A stretch of 64,000 nucleotides of DNA from Mycobacterium marinum (GTDB lineage Bacteria; Actinomycetota; Actinomycetes; Mycobacteriales; Mycobacteriaceae), in NCBI RefSeq assembly GCF_003391395.1, contig NZ_CP024190.1, positions 3,968,001 to 4,032,000 of the forward strand, in the 5' to 3' direction. Made by a program: the position numbers and the translations under genes. The notes below the pieces were generated by a model. It saw only the letters and a program-made list of their open reading frames with translations, was not told the DNA's origin and did not search any database. Below, in pieces: positions 54,713 to 63,343 of the stretch (position 1 is the first letter of the stretch; each line of letters opens with the position of its first letter).

Positions 54713-55968
54713 GTCCGGCGCCGACTCATCTGCAACCACCGGTGCCACAGCCGTCACCAGGTCCATTCACGAGGCATGGAGCATTGTTCATGAGCTTTAT
54801 GATGTTGCCGCCAGAGATCAACTCGACCCGGATGTACTCGGGTCCGGGCTCGGCCTCGCTAAGGGCCGCCTCGGCAAGCTGGAACAGCGTCTCGGTCGGA
54901 TTGCATTCCGCCGCCGAGTCTTACCGGGCCATGGTCGCAGACCTGACCAGCTTCCAATGGCTGGGTCCGTCTTCGGCCGCAATGATCGCCTCGGTGCTGC
55001 CCTATGTGGGTTGGCTAGAGGCCACTGCCGTCCAGGCGGGACACTCGGCCATGCAGGCCTCGGCCGCGGCCGCGGCCTACGAGCAGGCGTTCGCGATGAC
55101 GGTGCCGCCGCCGGCCATCGCCGTCAACCGCGCCGAACTCGCCGCACTGATCGCCACGAACTTCTTCGGCCAAAACACCGCGGCAATCGCGGCCAACGAA
55201 GCCGAATACGCCGAGATGTGGGCCACCGACGCCACCGCGATGACCAGCTACTCCACCACCTCGGCCGCCGCAAGAGCGTTGACCCCCTTCACTTCCCCGC
55301 ACCAGAGCACCAACCCCGCCGGCCTGGGCGCGCAAAGCGCCGCAGTGGCCAACTCCACCGCAAACGTGGCCGCTGACAGCGGCAACTGGCTAGGAAATCT
55401 GATCGACGCCATAGGTGTCGCGCTCCTGCCGATCGCACCCGAACTCTCAGCAATCCTGATACCGCTGGGAGAGCTGATCAACATGATCCCCTTCCCATCC
55501 TTCTTCGCCGACGACTTCACCATCCTCGACGGCCTGCTGGCGTTCTACGCGACGATCGGTTCGATAAAGAACATCCAATCGATGGGCAGTGGAATCATCG
55601 GCTCCGAAAACACGCTGGGCCTCATCCCCCACGCCGCCGCGGCCGCCGCCGACGCCCCCAACGCACTCGCCGCACTCGGTGGTGAGCCCGCGCTGGGCGC
55701 CGAACTGGGCCCGATCGCAGCAGAGCTGACCAGTGGCAACAGAATTGGCCAAATGTCGGTCCCGCCCAGCTGGACCGAGCCGAAGGTCACCACCATCAAA
55801 GCGCTGCAGGCCACCCCACTGACCACCCTGCCCACCGACGAGGTTCCCGCATCCGGCATCCCCGGAATGCCCGGAATGGCAATGACCGGAACAGGCCGCG
55901 GCGGCGTCGCACCCCGATACGGAGTGCGACTGACCGTGATGCCCCGCCCATTCTCCGGCGGATAACCA
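54713..55968 (+). repeat. tandem PPE duplication, unit 2
   Basis: Second copy of 53232-54487, in direct orientation. Divergence is clustered near 55494-55610 (PPFLADD to PSFFADD, MASGIIGTDD to MGSGIIGSEN) and at a few positions near the start. The rest is essentially identical, which points to recent duplication or gene conversion. Confidence 0.85.
54790..55965 (+). CDS. PPE family protein, SVP subgroup (copy 2)
   Basis: The 391-residue second copy has the same PPE domain and GQMSVPPSW motif. It differs from copy 1 mainly at PSFFADD, MGSGIIGSEN and the C-terminal TVMPRP. The ribosome site and start context are identical to copy 1. Both frames are intact, so both products may be made; high identity makes short-read assembly of this stretch unreliable. 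Confidence 0.93.
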   Translation: MSFMMLPPEINSTRMYSGPGSASLRAASASWNSVSVGLHSAAESYRAMVADLTSFQWLGPSSAAMIASVLPYVGWLEATAVQAGHSAMQASAAAAAYEQAFAMTVPPPAIAVNRAELAALIATNFFGQNTAAIAANEAEYAEMWATDATAMTSYSTTSAAARALTPFTSPHQSTNPAGLGAQSAAVANSTANVAADSGNWLGNLIDAIGVALLPIAPELSAILIPLGELINMIPFPSFFADDFTILDGLLAFYATIGSIKNIQSMGSGIIGSENTLGLIPHAAAAAADAPNALAALGGEPALGAELGPIAAELTSGNRIGQMSVPPSWTEPKVTTIKALQATPLTTLPTDEVPASGIPGMPGMAMTGTGRGGVAPRYGVRLTVMPRPFSGG

Positions 55969-56040
55969 GGCCGGAACCGGGCCCGTCCGGCAGTTCACCG
56001 CGCCCAGGGCCGCGTCCGAAACGCCAACTGCGCCCTTGCG

Positions 56041-56964
56041 CTAGCGCAAGGGTTTGGCGACCGAGCAGTCGTGGTCCTGCAGGGCCTCTGCGGCAACCGG
56101 ATCTTCGTCAGTTCCCTCAACTACCAGCAGTAGGAACCGATCCGGCGCCACGTTGGCGAGCGCGACCGAGGCGTTTTCCATCTTCTTGCCATCGGCGGCC
56201 ACCTTATCGTGAATGTCGCGGAATAGGTTCTTGGACTTGAGGGTGTCCGTGTTCACCGCCAAGACGTGATAACTATGGCCACCCAAATCGACCGGGAGCT
56301 GCTTCCAGTGAACGTAGTCAGCTGCGTTGACCTCCTTCAACGTGGCCAATGTCGCTGGTGACGAACACGATATGTGAATGTGCAGCTGATCTTGGCTGCG
56401 TGCATTCTTTGCATTGATCGTGAGCACCAGATGGGACTCCGGAAGCGCGTTGTACAGCCGAGCAGTCACCGCGAATCGATCGGCCCAGGCCTCATAAAGG
56501 TACTTGCCAGTCGACGGCTCCTGCAGGGCCCGATCCTCGATTCCACTGACCCGGGCCAGTGGTAGCAACAGGAACTGATATGGGTCACCGTCGGCCTTGT
56601 ACAAGGCGATGCCAGAGCTTTCGTCCACCAGCGTGCAGGGGGCGTAAGCACCCGTACGGTGATAGTCACGCTCGCACCGGTCGTGCACAATCTTCCAAAG
56701 TTGATCCCGGTCGGCCGGTGGCCGGGTAGCCGGTGTTACCGCTCCTCGCGCACCAGCCAGGGTCCCCACCACGGCCGCCACCAGAGCCACCACCAACACA
56801 CCACGATGCGCGAGCCCGGCAACCGCTTTGGACAACTTCAGCCTGCAGACTCCAACGGTTAGCCGAAGGGCATCCAGCCGCGTTCGTGCTGCGCTCTGCA
56901 CAAAATCCGCCTCATTGTCCGCGCGATTCACTGTCCCTGAACGTTTTTCGCCCATCCCGACCAT
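56041..56964 (-). CDS. cdh: CDP-diacylglycerol pyrophosphatase
   Basis: The product is very similar to M. tuberculosis Cdh (Rv2289): LWKIVHDRCERDYHRTGAYA, LYKADGDPYQFLLLPLARVS, NARSQDQLHIHISCSSP (the HIT-like H-x-H-x-x motif) and DGKKMENASVALANVA. It hydrolyses CDP-diacylglycerol to phosphatidate and CMP. A hydrophobic segment (GVLVVALVAAVVGTLAGA) before the catalytic domain anchors it in the membrane. The frame is 47 residues longer at the N-terminus than Rv2289; a downstream start such as TTG 56835 may be the real one. Confidence 0.9.
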   Translation of the reverse strand: MVGMGEKRSGTVNRADNEADFVQSAARTRLDALRLTVGVCRLKLSKAVAGLAHRGVLVVALVAAVVGTLAGARGAVTPATRPPADRDQLWKIVHDRCERDYHRTGAYAPCTLVDESSGIALYKADGDPYQFLLLPLARVSGIEDRALQEPSTGKYLYEAWADRFAVTARLYNALPESHLVLTINAKNARSQDQLHIHISCSSPATLATLKEVNAADYVHWKQLPVDLGGHSYHVLAVNTDTLKSKNLFRDIHDKVAADGKKMENASVALANVAPDRFLLLVVEGTDEDPVAAEALQDHDCSVAKPLR

Positions 56965-57043
56965 CTATAGCACGAGATCGTGTGGCCGAAGAGAGACGGG
57001 TTCGCCGTGATTCGATCTGGTCACCGCCGCTCCTGCGGGGTTG

Positions 57044-57643
57044 CTAAAACCGTTCGACAACCAGTTGCGCGAACGCGTGATCGGTCGAACTCTGGCCGTC
57101 CGGGGTCTTGATGTCGGGGTCGTAGATCTCCAGCTTGATCCCATCGAGCTTGATGCCATTTTGATGGCCGAAGTAGTAGTTCGTCGTCTTGCGGACCGTG
57201 AGGATCCCGTTGATGATGCTCTTTTGGGCATACAGGGGGTCTTGCAGGGACCCGAGAATCTCGGCCTTCTTCTCGTCGGCATTCCAGAAGAACGCGTATC
57301 CGGGCGCTGAGTAGGTGGCAGCCTGCTGCTGTGGTGTCAGTTGAAACCCGAACAGGGTCAGCGACCAACCATCAATGCGGTAGGTACCCGGCTGTAACGT
57401 CAGCCGGCCATTCGACTTGTCATACTTGATGTAACCGTGCGCGTCCATGTTCACGTCATTGAATACGCGGACATTCATACCCGGTTTCATCGGCATGTTG
57501 CTCAGGCCTCGTTCGGTGAATGCACCCCAAAGGCGTGGCTCCGGCGGCGCACCCACACAGCCCGTGAGGGCCAGCGCCAGCACACCAACCAGTAGCGACA
57601 ACCGGTACCCTATCTTGGGTTTCTGCTGGTACCCGCGCTTCAC
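57044..57643 (-). CDS. lipoprotein of unknown function
   Basis: With the GTG at 57643 the protein begins MKRGYQQKPKIGYRLSLLVG and reaches a lipobox (LALTGC), so it is a secreted lipoprotein of about 199 residues. The mature part is beta-rich (MNVRVFNDVNMDAHGYIKYD, LTLQPGTYRIDGWSL) without a known enzymatic motif. The GTG overlaps the stop of the upstream gene by 4 nt (GTGA), a strong reason to choose it over the ATG at 57691. The family is not recognised. Confidence 0.7.
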   Translation of the reverse strand: MKRGYQQKPKIGYRLSLLVGVLALALTGCVGAPPEPRLWGAFTERGLSNMPMKPGMNVRVFNDVNMDAHGYIKYDKSNGRLTLQPGTYRIDGWSLTLFGFQLTPQQQAATYSAPGYAFFWNADEKKAEILGSLQDPLYAQKSIINGILTVRKTTNYYFGHQNGIKLDGIKLEIYDPDIKTPDGQSSTDHAFAQLVVERF

Positions 57644-58152
57644 AGCAACGGCCGACGTTCGATCGCGGCTGACACCTGCTCGGTCATCCAATAGCTAACC
57701 GCCATCGACCGGTCCCCACTCGGAAAGCCGATGCCTTCAAAAATGACTTCGCCAACCGCCGCCGGCAGGCTGACATTTTGCCGCCGGTGCCGCCAGGTCA
57801 ACCGGTAGGTGGCTCCACTCCGTTGTATTCGCAGATCGAGATCACCGGTTAAATCACCGGCGGCATCGAAATATTGGGCCCGGTAATCGCCGGGAAAACC
57901 ATTGGAAGTGTCGCCTCGCGCGCGGCCGACACCGATCGCACCGCCGGACTTCATCGCCGCCGTCGAGAGATACCGTGCATTGATCACGCCGTCTTGCTCA
58001 TTGCTAATGTGATATTCGCCAACGCCGATTACCCGGGTACTGATCATGTGCAGCATGGTAAGCCGGTGGCGGATGGCTTCGCCTAAGCGTCGGTCCACCG
58101 AGCTTATGTCGGCCTGAGGTTGGATTCGGTTGTGTACCTTGAAACCGGGCAT
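57640..58152 (-). CDS. conserved-looking protein of unknown function, operon with lipoprotein
   Basis: About 170 residues. The central part (VIGVGEYHISNEQDGVINAR, RAQYFDAAGDLTGDLDLRI, TYRLTWRH, GEVIFEGIGF) reads as a compact beta-rich domain with normal mycobacterial codon use. There is no signal peptide or membrane segment. The start is uncertain (ATG 58152 chosen; the frame is open to 58275). It is translationally coupled to the lipoprotein gene, so the two probably act together at the envelope. Confidence 0.55.
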   Translation of the reverse strand: MPGFKVHNRIQPQADISSVDRRLGEAIRHRLTMLHMISTRVIGVGEYHISNEQDGVINARYLSTAAMKSGGAIGVGRARGDTSNGFPGDYRAQYFDAAGDLTGDLDLRIQRSGATYRLTWRHRRQNVSLPAAVGEVIFEGIGFPSGDRSMAVSYWMTEQVSAAIERRPLL

Positions 58153-58269
58153 GTGCCTTGGTGTGGGCGTGAGCGGTCGCCCTACCTCGGTATCGGGTTG
58201 TTCCTGTTGGTCTTTCGTGTCGAGGGGCGGCTGGGGGCGAGGTGTGAGCCGATGAGTGGTTGATGTCGC

Positions 58270-58998
58270 CGGCACAGGCTGTTCCAGTCTGTGCCCAGGG
58301 TCAGTCCCATGGTAGGTGCAACCCTAGCCGTCGGGCCGACGACGCGATGCGTGCCGGCACGGGTGATGAGCGTGCGGCGGATGGTCGCGGTGCGCGACTT
58401 GGCCAGCACTGGCCCGGTGAGGGCGGCCGCGGCCCGGGCGGGGTTGAACGCGATGACGGCCAGCACCAGTCAGGCGGCGTTGGCGTTGAAGCGTCCCGAA
58501 AGCAGATGAGCCAGGGTGCAGTCTTTGACGTCGCCATAGACCTGCTCGATGATGGCGCGCCCAGTGGATCTTGTCGGCGGTCACGGCATCGGCATCGGTG
58601 GTGGTGGTGGTGGTGGTGGTGAAAAGCGCGTAGAAGCGCCACACGTCGAACAGAGTCGCCTGCCGGTGGCCCTGAGTGGTGTTGAGATCGGGCATGCGGC
58701 GCACCACCAGTCGACCTGCGATCTGCTCGGCGGCTTTGCGGGAACTGAAGGCGCTGAATCCTATCTCGGCGACCTCGGCCCGCGACATCCGCTGACCGGT
58801 GGTTTCGTCGTAGATGGCGTCGGTGTATTCGATCGCGGTCCAGCCATCGTCGCAGATGTCGGCGATTGCGACCTTGACCTTCGGGTTCAGCCGCACGGTG
58901 ACCGCCACATCGGCGCCGCAACGGATGGCTGCCGCGCTCCAACAACATATTTCGCGGGTTGCCAGTCCGGGGAGGGTCGCACCAGTTCCCACCGTCAC
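58270..58998 (-). mobile_element. decayed IS1380-family transposase fragment
   Basis: Three minus-strand frames together read as the C-terminal half of an IS1380-type transposase: DGWTAIEYTDAIYDETTGQR, AEVAEIGFSAFSSRKAAEQI, LFDVWRFYALFTTTT, then in other frames NANAA, a stop, LAVIAFNPARAAAALTGPVL and TATIRRTLI. The N-terminal half is missing, there are at least two frameshifts and one stop, and no terminal inverted repeats were found. A GGT microsatellite lies inside. Confidence 0.75.
58597..58620 (+). repeat. (GGT)8 microsatellite
   Basis: Eight uninterrupted GGT units inside the IS1380 remnant encode eight consecutive threonines on the minus strand, where intact relatives have only a few. 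It is probably a slippage expansion in a sequence no longer under selection. Confidence 0.9.
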
Positions 58999-59702
58999 TA
59001 TCCGAGCGTTCCGAGCCCCATACGCCGGGAGTCGCTCAGCGCCTGAACATTCAGATCTTCAGCGCCTTCCAAAGCCTTCGACCTGATTTCGGGGCTCGGC
59101 ACTCCCTGCGCCGTCCCAGGCGGACGGACCTCTAAAGACGCCGCAGGCTTCGTGTCATGGTGCGGATCGCTAAGTCGCTCCCCCTTCAAGAGCTTTCGAC
59201 ACCGGGCTTCGGGCCGATCCGTTTCCAGACCGAGCCGCCAGTCTGCTGCCGGGCCTCCTGACAGCTACCTGAACGGGACTCCCGCCGGCAAGCGACGATC
59301 AGCTTACGACAACAGACGACTTACATAGTCACCTCCGGCCTGCTGGTCGCGCAAAAACTCGAGGCTAATGCCGGATCGCTTCGCCGTGCCCGGTCATCTT
59401 CGATTCACATACCAGCCAGTGGTTGCGCGCCAGCCAATAGTTGCGCGCGCAGATCATCGAGCTGGGCTGTGGTGTTGAATGCGATGCTGGTTGCTTCGTG
59501 GGTTGGTTGGTATGTATCGGACCCGCTGGCAAGGGGCGTTTGGTGTTTGCGTGCTGATTGGGGCCCGCCGGTTTCGGGTTGCTCGGGTTTGAATTGAAAT
59601 GTCACTAAATCCGGTGATGGGTTGACCTCTTCGTTGATAGTCTCCGATTACTCCTGTTGCCGAAGCCTTTGCTGGCCGGGTCCAGCCTGGTGAAAGGGTG
59701 TG
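58999..59702. other. intergenic interval before PE_PGRS
   Basis: About 0.7 kb without a supported gene. Both strands carry scattered stops, and the longer frames have no ribosome site or family signature. The 3' end holds the upstream region of the PE_PGRS gene, with GTGAAAGGG just before its start. Confidence 0.4.
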
Positions 59703-62411
59703 ATGGCGGTGTTGGTGGCGCCGGAGTTCGTGGTAGCGGCCGCGGGTGAGGTGGCAGCGTTGGGTGCGACGCTGGATGAGGCCAATGCTGCGGTTGCGGC
59801 GCAGACGACGGAGATTGCGGCTGCCGCTGGTGATGAGGTGTCGGTAGGGATTGCGGCGTTGTTTTCGGCGCATGCACAGGCATATCAGAACCTGAGTGTG
59901 CAGGTTGGAGCGTTTCATCGGAAGTTTACGCAGGCGCTGGAGGGGGCCGGGGGTGCGTATGCGGCCGCGGAAGCCGCCAATGCGGGGCCGCTGCAGCAGC
60001 TATTGGCGGTGATCAATGCCCAAAGTGTGGCGTTGACGGAGCGACCGTTGATCGGTAACGGGGCTAGCGGGGCACCGGGTAGCGGGGCTGATGGTGGTGC
60101 TGGGGGCTGGTTGCTCGGTAACGGTGGGGCCGGCGGGTCGGGCGCGCCGGGGCAGCGCGGGGGTAATGGTGGGGCGGCAGGGTTGTTGGGTGTCGGTGGC
60201 GCCGGTGGGGCTGGGGGCGGGTCGACATCGGGTAATGGTGGGGCTGGCGGTGTCGGGGGCGCTGGAGGTTGGTTGTGGGGTAATGGTGGGGTCGGTGGCG
60301 CCGGCGGGGCGACTACCCAAGACGCTGCTTCGGGTGGGGCTGGTGGCGTGGGTGGCGCTGGCGGGTTGTTCGGTGCGGGCGGGCACGGCGGGGTCGGCGG
60401 GAGCAACTCTATCTTTGCCACTGGTGGCATTGGTGGCGCTGGTGGTGCTGGAGGGTCCGGGGGGCCGCTGGCCGGGTTTTTCGGCGCCGGTGGCGGCGAC
60501 GGCGGCACCGGAGGGTTGGGAAGCGCAGCAGGGGGTGCTGGTGGGGCCGGCGGCAATGCCGGGTTGCTCGGTGGGCCGGGCGGGTCCGGCGGTGCCGGTG
60601 GCTATAGCGGTCTTGCAGGGGGGGCCGGTGGGGCCGGCGGTCATGCCGGCGGGCTGCTCGGCGTTCCCGGATTGTTCGGCTCCGGTGGGGCGGGCGGGGC
60701 CGGCGGCCAAAGCGACTTCACCTTTGGTGGGGTCGGTGGGGCCGGTGGGGTCGGAGGTGACGGTGGGTTGCTGTTTTCCACCGGCGGCGCCGGCGGGCAA
60801 GGCGGCTTCGGCCTCTCGAGCGGTGGGCCAGGTGGGGCTGGCGGGAATGGTGGGCTGTTGTTCTCCGATGGCGGTGTCGGAGGGGCCGGTGGCGAAAGCT
60901 GGTTTGACACCTTCGGCGGTGTGTTCCCCGCGGCCGGAGGAGATGGGGGGGCGGGGGGCAGCGCCGGCCTGTTGATCGGCAACGGGGGTGCCGGCGGGGC
61001 CGGCGGGGCCGGCTTCATCGGTGGTGATGGCGGGAACGGCGGTAACGGGGTCTGGATCGGCAACGGCGGCAACGCCGGAGTGGGCGGAGGCGCTGTCATC
61101 GGCACGCCCGGTGGCATCGGCGCCGGAGGGGGCAGTGGGCTGTTGCTAGGGCTGGATGGTTTTAACGCTCCGCCTGGGACCTCACCGCTGCACATCCTGC
61201 GACAAGATGCGCTCAACGCGATCAATGCGCCGGTTCAGGCCGCCACTGAGCGCCCGCTGATTGGCAACGGCACCCCCGGCGCCGCCTTCAGCGGTGCAGA
61301 TGGCACCCCGGGTGGGTGGCTGCTCGGTGACGGGGGGGCCGGTGGCTCTGGCGCTTACAACGGCATGGCCGGCGGCGACGGCGGGGCCGCTGGGCTCGTT
61401 GGTGCCGGAGGCACCGGTGGGGCCGGCGGCGGCTACATCGTTCTTAGCCCAGAATTGGGGGCCGGCGGCACCGGTGGGGCCGGCGGGGCCGGCGGGTGGT
61501 TGTCCGGCGCCGGTGGGAACGGCGGCTCCGGTGGTTACTACAGTCCGTTTTCATTCAACACCGGTGCGGGCGGCGGGGCCGGCGGCGCCGGCGGCCCCGG
61601 CGGGCTGCTTGGTGCAGGCGGGAACGGCGGAATTGGCGGGTTCGGCGGCGTCACCGGTCCTGGTGGCGGGCCCGCTTCGACGGGTGGGTCTGGTGGGGCT
61701 GGTGGGGCCGGCGGGCTGCTGGGCGGGCTGGTCGGTGCCGGGGGCGGGGACGGCGGTGGCGGTGGGTTTGGATTCCGCTGGGACGGTGTTGGTGGATCCG
61801 GCGGTAATGGTGGGGCCGGCGGCAACGCTGGAATGTTCGGCGGTCCGGGCGGGGCCGGCGGCACCGGTGGATACGGAGGGACAGGGGGTCTCGGCGGGAT
61901 CGGGGGTAATGGCGGGCTGTGTTACGGCGCCGGCGGGGTTGGTGGCACCGGCGGATTCGGCCAAGTGGACAACGGCGGTGCCGGCGGTGCCGGCGGTGCG
62001 GCCGGATTGTTGTTCTCCAGCGCCGGTGCCGGCGGGTTCGGCGGCACCGGCCGGGTTGACGGTGGGGCCGGTGGGGCGGGCGGTGCGGCCGGTGGGCTCG
62101 GCTTCGGCGGGCCCGGCGGGGCCGGCGGTGCCGGCGGCCTCTTCAGTCCGGGCGCCGGAGACGCGGGAGACGGCGGTGCCGGCGGCACCGGCGGGCAACT
62201 GTTGGGTACCGGCGGATCCGGTGGATCCGGTGGAGAGTCGTTGGCCAGCTCCGGTAGAGGTGGTGCCGGCGGCGTTGGTGGCAATGCGGTGCTGATCGGT
62301 GTCGGCGGTAATGGCGCCAACGGCGGAATCGGCGACCCCAACGGCGATGGCGGCACCGGCGGGACCGGCGGAAGCCTTTTGGGCCAAAACGGGCTCAACG
62401 GGTTGCCCTAG
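59703..62411 (+). CDS. PE_PGRS family protein with duplicated linker
   Basis: The 902-residue protein starts with a PE domain (MAVLVAPEFVVAAAGEVAAL, about 1-95), the linker ALTERPLIGNGASGAPGSGA, then GGAGG/GGVGG repeats. A non-repetitive insert occurs at about 480-515 (LDGFNAPPGTSPLHILRQDA), followed by a second ATERPLIGNGTPGA...GGWLLGDGGAGGSG linker and another PGRS tract. The linker-PGRS unit thus occurs twice. The start may be ATG 59703 or GTG 59700. Function unknown; export by a type VII system is expected for the family. Confidence 0.93.
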   Translation: MAVLVAPEFVVAAAGEVAALGATLDEANAAVAAQTTEIAAAAGDEVSVGIAALFSAHAQAYQNLSVQVGAFHRKFTQALEGAGGAYAAAEAANAGPLQQLLAVINAQSVALTERPLIGNGASGAPGSGADGGAGGWLLGNGGAGGSGAPGQRGGNGGAAGLLGVGGAGGAGGGSTSGNGGAGGVGGAGGWLWGNGGVGGAGGATTQDAASGGAGGVGGAGGLFGAGGHGGVGGSNSIFATGGIGGAGGAGGSGGPLAGFFGAGGGDGGTGGLGSAAGGAGGAGGNAGLLGGPGGSGGAGGYSGLAGGAGGAGGHAGGLLGVPGLFGSGGAGGAGGQSDFTFGGVGGAGGVGGDGGLLFSTGGAGGQGGFGLSSGGPGGAGGNGGLLFSDGGVGGAGGESWFDTFGGVFPAAGGDGGAGGSAGLLIGNGGAGGAGGAGFIGGDGGNGGNGVWIGNGGNAGVGGGAVIGTPGGIGAGGGSGLLLGLDGFNAPPGTSPLHILRQDALNAINAPVQAATERPLIGNGTPGAAFSGADGTPGGWLLGDGGAGGSGAYNGMAGGDGGAAGLVGAGGTGGAGGGYIVLSPELGAGGTGGAGGAGGWLSGAGGNGGSGGYYSPFSFNTGAGGGAGGAGGPGGLLGAGGNGGIGGFGGVTGPGGGPASTGGSGGAGGAGGLLGGLVGAGGGDGGGGGFGFRWDGVGGSGGNGGAGGNAGMFGGPGGAGGTGGYGGTGGLGGIGGNGGLCYGAGGVGGTGGFGQVDNGGAGGAGGAAGLLFSSAGAGGFGGTGRVDGGAGGAGGAAGGLGFGGPGGAGGAGGLFSPGAGDAGDGGAGGTGGQLLGTGGSGGSGGESLASSGRGGAGGVGGNAVLIGVGGNGANGGIGDPNGDGGTGGTGGSLLGQNGLNGLP

Positions 62412-62599
62412 CGGCACAACACTATTGGCGCGGTCGGCAGCCTTGCGGGTTCTCGGCACGGATGGTTGCCGTTGTGTTCCGCGGTGTGTTTAGCGCGATG
62501 CCGGATGCTTCGTGGTCGGTCAAGTTATTCGGGCATTATCGCTACCGACCAGCTGCCGAGAAGTCGGCCGCGCGCCGGTTGACCGAGACGTTTTTGGCG

Positions 62600-63125
62600 G
62601 AGACAGTGAATTCGTTGATCAAGGGCGGTCAAAGACGGGACCCCGATCGACGGGCCGATGGTTTGTTCAATGAGCTGGCCAAGGGTGTGTTGGAGCGGGC
62701 GCTGAATTCGGAGCTGACCCATCACCTGGGCTATCAGGCAGGTGATCCCGCCGGGCGTGTCACGAGCAATTCCCGTAATGGCACCACGCCCAAGACGGTG
62801 AGCACGATCAACGATCCTGTGCGCATCGATGCACCCCGTGACCGCAACAGCTCGTTCGAGCCGGCGACCGTACCGAAGAAGACCAACTGGCTCAAAAACA
62901 TCAATTCCGTTGTGTTGTAACTCTATTCGCGCGGCATGACGACCCACGACATCGAGGCTCATCCAGCGGAGGTGTACGGGGCGTCGGCGTTTCGGGAGTT
63001 GATCTCCAACATCACCTAGGTCGTCGCAGAGGAGATCAAGGCCGGCAATCCTGCCGCTGAACGAAGTGTCTCCGATCCTCTATATCGACGGTCTGCGGCT
63101 GCGGATCAAGAAAAGCGGCGTCACA
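62600..63125 (+). mobile_element. decayed IS256/mutator-type transposase remnant
   Basis: The plus strand reads NELAKGVLERALNSELTHHL, GYQAGDPAGR, SNSRNGTTPKTVSTINDPVR and IDAPRDRN, the N-terminal region of IS256-type transposases. A stop at 62918 is followed in frame by LYSRGMTTHDIEAHPAEVYG, another stop after LISNIT at about 63017, and then (in another frame) ILYIDGLRLRIKKSG, the first DDE strand. Two stops, a shift and loss of the remainder make it inactive. No inverted repeats were seen. Confidence 0.75.
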
Positions 63126-63343
63126 GCTACTAAGCCTCGATCCACCGACTGAATACCTGGGGTTCGCGTTTTGATATAAAACGAGATGCCCTTCGTGCTG
63201 ACCCCAATGTGATCTTGAAAAGATCCTATTCTCCCACCAATACAAGTCATTTCGCGTACCGAACCCACCCCCAGAACACACGGCGAATCGATGGATCGGG
63301 GCTAGAATCACGGAGTCCGGCGTCAACCAAGGAGGCATATCTG

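Noticed and set aside
58291..59046. Plus-strand frames across the IS1380 remnant
   Set aside because: They are antisense to recognisable transposase sequence and contain a poly-Gly run from the GGT tract.
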